Shown in pieces: positions 23,166 through 27,798 of a stretch of 27,798 bases of DNA (the stretch's first letter is position 1; each line of letters starts with the position of its first letter). The notes beneath the pieces are model-generated. The model saw only the letters and a list, made by a program, of their open reading frames with translations, had not been told where the DNA came from and did not search any database. The DNA is from Chromera velia (lineage: Eukaryota > Sar > Chromeraceae). The position numbers and the translations under genes were made by a program. The DNA lies in contig JAHBMJ010005754.1 in assembly GCA_018398765.1 (NCBI GenBank), forward strand, positions 38,227 through 66,024. The letters run 5' to 3'.

Positions 23166-25997
23166 TGTACAGAAGACAGCAAGACGGACCGGTGGCTCAA
23201 GATGGCCACGTAATGGATGCAACAAGTCGTGAGGGCAAAAAGAGTCGCTGCCAACAGGCGGACCAGCCACGTGTCTTGCCTCGTCAAATGGTACCTGCAA
23301 CCATTCATGCGCCATCAGCGTACGGAGGTCGGTTAGGGTCAATCGATGCACCATGCAACCGCAACCAACCAAGCAACCCATCATTCGGCCTTACAGACGC
23401 AAAGAAAGCTTAAGTCAACAAAAAGAATGGAGAGGGAAAGATGGAAGGGAAGAAAGAAGCAGGCGGATGTCCTGAGACGCGCTCTATTCCAAGGCAATCA
23501 GACACGGTCATTCACATCTCCCTTTTCAATCCCCATCCCCCCCCTGCATATCTAACCGACTGACAACACACCTCCATTTGGAAGAAAAGAAAAGTACGAG
23601 GAGACAGGCGGAGGAGGGGCCCAGAAGGAAACGAGAGGAAGAGGGAAAGAAAGAAAGAGACTCGTTCCATGATTGTACAGGGAGGGAGGAAGAACAGGTC
23701 TACCTCAAAGCGAATGCAAATGCAACGACCCCACACGGAACCACCAAGGCCAACGAGGCGACTGTGTATACTGTCGTGATCGTCCTGAAGGCTCCCTTGG
23801 TTGCTCCCACCGCGACGTAGTGCAGGACGACGACACAAAGGACAAGGAGGCCAGCTGCCCACATCAGACGCCTAGTCTCCAATCTGACAAGACACGCGCG
23901 CACATACGTACGTACACAGAGATGCATAGACAAGATGCATAGATACACACACACACACACACACACACGCACGCACGCGCACGCACGAACGCACGCAGCA
24001 TTTAGGAGCATACACAAATTTCTTACTCGACCCCTGTACGTGTCTTCCCGGCAATGGCCGAGACAGGGCAAGAGCGTTGAGAAAGAACATACCAGACAGA
24101 CAAACAGACAAACAGAGAGAAGCATTTCCGATGACATGCCCTCCCGCTCCAGACCGAAGAACCAACCCAACCTACCTATACATGGACCCACTGGGCCCTT
24201 CAGAAGACTCCTGCGTCCTTGCCCCTGAAGTAGCAGAGCCCCCCCTACGTTCCTGCAACTGTTGGCCTTCTGATGCTGCAGCTGCTGTCTGGGAGAAGGA
24301 AGAGGCCGCAGCCGACGTGGGGGAGGGAAACCGGAGTCCACTGTCCTCCGCCCCTGCACAGAGGCATGCATGAAGGCAGGAAGCCACACAGAGAGACACA
24401 CAGACGTCCCTTGAAAGTTAACTGAACATACACGAATTAAGGAAAGAAACACTCCGTGCTTTTGCATCCGCGATCGCCCCTTCTCAGGGTCGATACAGCG
24501 CCTTCCTGGCTTTCTGAGGGCCTGCTTCAGCCTGGTGCTTTCTGAGGGCCTGCCTCAGCCTGGTGCTTTTCCCTTTCCCCTTCCATTCTCTCTCTCACCT
24601 CACTCACTGTTTCAAAGTTTGCAAAAGTTTAAAGCTCTTTCCTGATTCTAAAGAAACACAGAAGAGTTTCATTTTGTCCCACACCCTCCCTCCCTCCCTC
24701 CCTTCCTTCCTTCCTTCCTTCCTTCCCTTCCTTCCTTCCTTCCTTCCTTCCTTCCCTTCCTTCCCTCCCTCCCTCTTTCCCTCCCTCTTTCCCTCCCTTC
24801 CTTTTCCTTCCCTCCCTCCCTCCCTCTTTCCCTCCCTTCCTTCCTTCCTTCCTTCCACCGACCTGGGACATCGCCCGTCTCCGTCAAGATTCGGATCTGC
24901 AACCGTGCAGCAGAACACGAAGAAACCAAGTCAGACAGCTATGCGGACAGCACAAGTAGAAAGTCCCCCTCTTGCACATTTTATTTGACAGTCTCCTCCC
25001 CTGACGACAGGAAGATGTGAGTGCAGGCCCCCCTCCGTTGGTCGTCTCCCAAGGTCACGGGAGGGACTCTCCGGACAGAACCCGCCGGCAGAAAAGAGAA
25101 GAGATGATCTAACTGGGTGGAAGATGACATGATTGAAACAAACGAACCCAATGTGAAAAAAAGAACAGAACAACCAAGAAAGAACTAGAACAAAATGGAG
25201 AGAGGCGGGAGGCTGACCTTGTTTGTGCACACCAGAGCCACACTCGCGAGTCCCAGTGCGAGGCAAAAGGAGGCCATGATCAGAAAGAGGTCGAACTCCA
25301 TCCCGAGCTTCGTGCTCACAGAGAACAGATCTCTCTTCGCACCCAACCCGCTGCAATTATTCATGCATCAGACGGGAGACGGGATTGAATACTCAAACAA
25401 AGAGGGGGCAGAACGGCGGACAGAAAAAGACACAATCGGACACATACAGCGCTACAGTTTTGCACCCGGTTCCCCCCCTCCCCCTCCTCAATCTCATCAG
25501 AAGCCCGACGGAGAGAGACGGCATGTAATCACCCTCCCTGCCAGTGTACGTCAGCAGACTGACCCGAGGTCCTCCATCATCTGCCCTCCTCCTCCTACTC
25601 CTACTCCGGCATGGGTGGCCAGCTTGAAGTAGTCGAAGGCAGGGAGCTGACGCACACCCAATTGCAGTGCCAGGATCCCGGCAAAGTGCATCGTCCAGAT
25701 ACCCACCGCAATGGACACACAAGCCCCCCAAAAGAGCAAGCCTCTCGCGTCTCGGTGGGCCTTCAGGACTGTCGAGGTTCCGCTTCCCGTCTGTCCAGAC
25801 ACGGCGGGCGTCTGGAGGAGAATCTTCGCAAACGAGAGACCAATCCACCAGCCTGCCAAAGCATAGAGGAAGGAAAGGACCACTGAAGGCCATGCGAAGG
25901 TGATCGAGAGTTGCTCTCCCACAGCGTACGGACATGGACTTTCTGAGTTCAAACATCCTTCAGAAAGAATCAAGCTGTGGACATGGACGTGCGGCAT
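10015..25997 (-). CDS. MHYT-domain transmembrane hybrid histidine kinase, 23-exon gene
   Basis: Phase-consistent joining gives exons 25997-25564, 25350-25218, 24896-24863, 24353-24176, 23883-23704, 23294-23163, 22876-22768, 22448-22389, 22283-22230, 21893-21822, 21445-21374, 20556-20489, 19099-18676, 18165-18101, 17795-16633, 16097-16023, 15366-15320, 14920-14859, 14448-13869, 13195-11737, 11223-10988, 10666-10523 and 10182-10015 (TGA). The sum is 5,949 nt, 1,982 residues, with no internal stop. Domain order: seven-helix MHYT sensor (about 1-438), HisKA (439-508), HATPase_c (about 509-1100), low-complexity linker (1101-1790), receiver (1791-1982). By family knowledge it should autophosphorylate H465 and pass phosphate to D1877, then to an HPt partner not present here. 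The start is the first ATG after an in-frame TGA near 26101, with A at -3. An upstream exon cannot be excluded. The exon 18 donor is the least certain junction (14859 or about 14784). Confidence 0.88.
10195..10237. repeat. (CA)n-(GA)n microsatellite in intron 22
   Basis: About twelve CA units pass directly into about nine GA units on the plus strand, 13 bases before the exon 23 acceptor in the minus reading. Confidence 0.9.
10462..10505. repeat. (ACAT)n-(ACAG)n microsatellite in intron 22
   Basis: Compound tetranucleotide repeat about 20 nt downstream of the exon 22 donor. On the minus strand it reads as TCTG units passing into TATG units. Confidence 0.85.
11287..11311. repeat. (CA)n microsatellite in intron 20
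   Basis: About twelve CA units. A (CACT)n tract also lies at about 11226-11260, touching the exon 21 acceptor. Confidence 0.9.
13235..13272. repeat. (GACA)n microsatellite in intron 19
   Basis: Nine or so CAGA/GACA units in intron 19, about 40 nt from the exon 20 acceptor. Confidence 0.9.
13338..13523. repeat. 31-bp minisatellite, six copies, in intron 19
   Basis: Units start at 13338, 13369, 13400, 13431, 13462 and 13493. Each contains GGCAGGAAGAGAGCATGAAG. Two variants exist: one with ACACGCGGGCAG and one with ACAGGCAGGCAG. Their order is A-A-A-B-A-B, so a two-unit A-B block was probably duplicated. The period is not a multiple of three and lies in an intron, so it is not protein coding. 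Confidence 0.93.
14664..14700. repeat. (TTTC)n microsatellite in intron 18
   Basis: Six TTTC units inside intron 18 of the kinase gene. Confidence 0.8.
15320..19099 (-). other. HATPase_c (GHKL) catalytic domain with large insertions, exons 13-17
   Basis: Exon 13 starts with the strand/helix leading into the ATPase fold, then has a Ser/Ala/Pro-rich insert of about 75 residues before MSPEVLQNVLFSID. Exon 14 gives the N box, QMVNNGLSNAIKYTPEGG (N659, N663). Exon 15 (1,163 nt) begins LVTLYV and then has about 325 residues rich in Pro, Arg, Ser, Gly and Glu. It resumes with ILVVQVKDTGKGVPPE (G1 box, D1028) and LFCDFTHLS (F box), and ends in GSGL. Exon 16 completes the G2 box, GLSLARDIARAMGG, and exon 17 ends the fold with TSFLFWVPLD. 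Every ATP-binding box is present. The insertion separates N663 from D1028 by 365 residues, against roughly 35-40 in ordinary family members. The exon phases agree at every junction. Confidence 0.92.
16215..16272. repeat. (TC)n-(TG)n microsatellite in intron 15
   Basis: A run of CT dinucleotides followed by TG dinucleotides in intron 15 of the kinase gene. Confidence 0.85.
20489..21893 (-). other. HisKA dimerisation and phospho-acceptor domain, exons 10-12
   Basis: Exon 10 (72 nt) encodes an amphipathic linker (MGVIRRQSRALQVMLQSQK) typical of the signalling helix before HisKA. Exon 11 (72 nt) encodes the H box, VTHELRTPLNGIL, with H465 the predicted autophosphorylation site. Exon 12 (68 nt) encodes the second helix of the hairpin (ARFMQLMTNNMLDVIR). 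Exons 10 and 11 begin and end in phase 0. Acceptors are CTTCAG, CTGCAG and ATGCAG. The HisKA is slightly shorter than usual between its two helices (about 45 residues from His to the end of LDVIR), but all hallmark residues are present. Confidence 0.93.
21766..21816. repeat. (GACA)n microsatellite at exon 10 donor
   Basis: About nine GACA/CAGA units. On the coding strand the repeat starts only a few bases after the donor GTCGGT of exon 10 and reads as GTCT units. Confidence 0.9.
23107..23162. repeat. (TC)n-(CA)n microsatellite at exon 6 donor
   Basis: About ten CT units, then GTCTCAA, then about fourteen CA units. On the coding strand the exon 6 donor is the first GT of the resulting GTGTGT run. 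Confidence 0.85.
23945..23968. repeat. (CA)n microsatellite in intron 4
   Basis: About twelve CA units, followed by CGCA-type tetranucleotide repeats to about 23998. Confidence 0.9.
24510..24565. repeat. 28-bp tandem duplication in intron 3
   Basis: Units 24510-24537 and 24538-24565 are identical except for one T/C difference (GCCTGCTTCAG against GCCTGCCTCAG). It lies in intron 3 of the kinase gene. Confidence 0.9.
24683..24857. repeat. Long (CCTT)n/(CCCT)n pyrimidine tract in intron 3
   Basis: About 175 bases of nearly pure C/T on the plus strand. On the coding strand it is a purine tract of GGAA and GGGA units that starts about 6 bases after the exon 3 donor GTCGGT. Confidence 0.9.
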
Positions 25998-26617
25998 TCT
26001 CTCTTTCTTGGTTGCCTTGCCGTGCCTTGTTTGTCTGATGCCGTCAACGTTGCACGCTTGAACTTCTCCCGCTCTGTATGCGGAGAACCGCAAAGAGGGT
26101 CAACTTCGCCATGTGGCGGCCAGCCTCATAGTTGAAGTTCATCTTTCGCAACTCGTACACGTGGCAATAGCTGTAAGGTACATCAAACAGTTATGACCAC
26201 TGTACATAGGGCATGTCACAAGCAAGTGGTGCATGCAAATACAAATTCTGCAAGCGTCTGTAGCAGTGAAACGTCCAGTTCCCACATGTTCCCACACTCC
26301 TTGACGGCCGAAAAAAAAAGAGTTGGGGAGACAGAAGATGATCGAAGCTTTCTCGCGTTTTGCGCGTTTTTTCTACTCACGCCAGGCAGCCGTCTGCGCG
26401 CGTGCGCATGCAGCTCGAGATTAATTAATTCATGCGAATCAGAAATTACGCCTGGCATATATAACAGTCAGGGACATTCAGGGACTTCCGCCAGAGCTGG
26501 GAAGAGTTCGATCTTCATCTCAGAAGAAACACGCGCGGATTTGTCGCGTGGGTTTGTTGAGTTGATCGGGTGGTCGGCGGCGCCGCTTTCTTTGTATCGC
26601 ACTGTTGCTTCTTGTGA
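25998..26617. promoter_or_regulatory. Shared upstream region of the two divergent genes
   Basis: This gap of about 620 bp separates the kinase start (minus) from the plus-strand ORF. It contains a TATA-like GCATATATAAC at about 26454-26464 and TTTCTCGCG / TTTTGCGCG near 26350-26370, which resemble E2F/DP sites. TTAATTAATT lies at about 26421-26430, and there are several CGCG-rich words. An open minus-strand stretch near 26180-26030, reading CHVYELRKMNFNYEAGRH, follows a TTACAG and could be an upstream exon of the kinase. It ends in a stop after about 40 codons unless spliced. The assignment as a promoter is by position; no element is proven. Confidence 0.4.
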
Positions 26618-27544
26618 ATGTCCGTCTCCTCAAATTCCCTCAGTTGTCAGATGGCCGTACCTCCCTCTCGGTCTGAGCCTTCTGCCGGTCTGGAAGTTGT
26701 GACTGTCCGTCTGCCGGCGTCCCTTTCTGTGTTTAAAATTGTTGGAGGGAAGGAAACCGTGGAAGAGTATCTCGCAGCCGTGCACAAAGCACGGGGAGGA
26801 TCGGAGACGGCGAAAGAACCCGACTGGTCCGCACTGTACCTGCAGTTTGATGAAGCGCACGCACTCGGCACTTTGCCCTATCGATGGGACCAGGGCTTTA
26901 GTTTGGCGTCTCTGTGGAAGCTTACTCTTAAAGGGAAAGAAGAAAGTCCGGCCCCAGGTGCGGCCGCTTCTGCTGGTGGGGAAGGAAAAGGAACTGGTGG
27001 ACAGGTAGAGTCAACGGTCGGATTACAGGCAGTGATAGTGAAGGGGGGCTGGATGGCTGGTGGTTCTGTAGCAGGAGAAGAGAAGGCAGACATCCTGAAG
27101 AAGAGTCTGGAACTCAATGTTGAGCTGCCATTAATGGCGCAGTTAGGGTCAAGGGGCATGGTTCTGTGTTGTAAGGAGACAGGGGGCCAGTGGGAGATGG
27201 CAGTGCCGCACTCGTGTGTGTCACGGTTTATGTCCAATACTGTTCAAAGAAGAGAGAAGGAGTTTGAGGAAAAGTGCGGAATGACACGACGCTGGAGATG
27301 GATTGAGGAGGAAATGTTGAAAGAGAATCCTGCAGAGGCAGATCGGCCTGAAGTTCAAGCAGATGGGGGTGGCGGGGTGCTCTCCAGCCCCCCTCCCACA
27401 TGTACAGGGGACTGTGAGTGGAGGCGGTGGACGGATGAGGACGATGCCGCTGTGCAGGCAGACGTGGCGGCGCCCAAATTTATTCGAGAGGCCCATCTGG
27501 GAGCTGATGGAGTTGAATGTGTTATCGAGAATGGGACGAAGTGA
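26618..27544 (+). CDS. Hypothetical protein, 308 residues, single open exon
   Basis: I do not recognise this protein. It is an uninterrupted frame of mixed, non-repetitive composition, unlike the repeat-driven ORFs nearby, which supports coding. The first part (about 25-105) reads as a compact fold (GLEVVTVRLPASLSVFKIVG, then DWSALYLQFDEAHALGTLPY and WDQGFSLASLWKLTLKG). A Gly/Ala/Glu-rich linker follows at about 107-130. A second conserved-looking part (about 134-240) has GLQAVIVKGGWMAG and WEMAVPHSCVSRFM, then a charged helix. The C-terminal third is acidic. There is no signal peptide or membrane helix. Two in-frame ATGs (26618 and 26651) are possible starts. The second follows TTGTCAG, which could also be a splice acceptor. 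It is divergent from the kinase gene across a 620-bp gap, so the two may share regulation. Confidence 0.7.
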   Translation: MSVSSNSLSCQMAVPPSRSEPSAGLEVVTVRLPASLSVFKIVGGKETVEEYLAAVHKARGGSETAKEPDWSALYLQFDEAHALGTLPYRWDQGFSLASLWKLTLKGKEESPAPGAAASAGGEGKGTGGQVESTVGLQAVIVKGGWMAGGSVAGEEKADILKKSLELNVELPLMAQLGSRGMVLCCKETGGQWEMAVPHSCVSRFMSNTVQRREKEFEEKCGMTRRWRWIEEEMLKENPAEADRPEVQADGGGGVLSSPPPTCTGDCEWRRWTDEDDAAVQADVAAPKFIREAHLGADGVECVIENGTK

Positions 27545-27798
27545 ATGAATTCAGTCAGAACAACATTGGAACAGAGCACGCTCACACAGGCGTACAGAGG
27601 GGCATTTCTTTGGTCTGTTGGTGCGTATCTGTACGACTTCATGAGACATAATTGAGGACAGGGAAAGACCCGTCTACCCTCTCTTTCTCTTCTGTCCGTG
27701 TCCCTGTGTGTGCACGTTGTGGAAAGCCACCTTGGTCTCTCCTTCAGTCTGCCAGTTTGTATTCAACGCCCCTCGTCCCCCCCCCCCCCCCCCCCCCC
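27545..27798. other. 3' flank of the plus-strand gene and terminal poly-C
   Basis: No gene is visible after the TGA that ends at 27544. The sequence closes with 22 consecutive C (27777-27798), which is probably where the assembly stopped. A polyadenylation signal cannot be pointed to with confidence. Confidence 0.5.

Larger units (their letters stand above)
22230..25997 (-). other. MHYT sensor domain, exons 1-9 of the kinase gene
   Basis: Seven hydrophobic helices can be read: TFAWPSVVLSFLYALAGWW, a second containing WTMHFAGILAL, FLIMASFCLALGLASVALV, LLVLCVVVLHYVAVGA, VASLALVVPCGVVAFAFAL, a sixth ending TTCCIHYVAIL, and a last segment made by exons 7-9 (VAISVELLQIVAF, then IYLCGFCGLSVTSICVF joined to IILLVLLGL). 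Three helices carry the MHYT-type motif: M103-H104-F-A, L280-H281-Y-V and I346-H347-Y-V. In the bacterial family these His/Met residues are proposed to bind a metal, perhaps copper, facing the outer leaflet. Here only the first motif keeps Met. A Ser/Ala/Gln-rich insertion of about 58 residues (exon 4) lies between helices 3 and 4. Its ligand is unknown. Confidence 0.88.

Noticed and set aside
24604-24988. Frames of Pro/Ser/Phe or Arg/Glu/Gly/Lys repeats
   Set aside because: Translations of the CCTT/CCCT tract inside intron 3 of the kinase gene.

Overview
The window looks like a nuclear contig from a eukaryotic protist. It has a 23-exon gene with GT-AG introns, a decayed non-LTR retrotransposon, very many microsatellites and long homopolymers at both ends (about 11 C near the start, 22 C at the end). 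A chromerid or other alveolate alga is my best guess from the overall style (long repeat-filled introns, two-component kinases, LINEs), but no taxonomic marker is present and this is only an inference.

Layout, left to right. 1-619: repeat- and homopolymer-rich sequence without a recognisable gene. 620-5680: an old LINE in minus orientation. It has an APE/EEP-type endonuclease and a reverse transcriptase in one broken reading frame, bracketed by near-identical 22-25 bp copies of a TAATGATGATG-type sequence that look like target-site duplications. 5681-7060: an AT-richer island with two hairpins and no gene I recognise. 7061-10014: purine/pyrimidine microsatellite-rich spacer. 10015-25997: one large minus-strand gene. 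25998-26617: the gap shared by two divergently transcribed genes. 26618-27544: a plus-strand single-exon ORF of unknown function. 27545-27798: 3' flank ending in poly-C.

The central gene is the main result. Joining exons by phase gives a model of 23 exons and 5,949 nt (1,982 residues). The order is a seven-helix MHYT sensor (motifs near H104, H281 and H347), HisKA (H465), HATPase_c (N box N659/N663, G1 box D1028-T-G-K-G, complete G2 box), a 680-residue Ser/Gln/Pro-rich linker, and a C-terminal receiver domain (D1802-D1804, phospho-acceptor D1877, K1950). It is therefore a membrane-bound hybrid histidine kinase with a sensor type known mainly from bacteria. All catalytic boxes look intact. The ATPase domain is split by an insertion of about 325 residues between its N and G1 boxes.

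The gene's introns also show a pattern. Of 22 acceptors, 18 are TGCAG, about half of the donors are GTCNG (C at +3), and many tetranucleotide repeats lie directly against the splice sites. The two intact genes share an upstream region. The LINE is an unrelated insertion. Exon 18's donor, the precise protein start and any upstream exon of the kinase remain uncertain.
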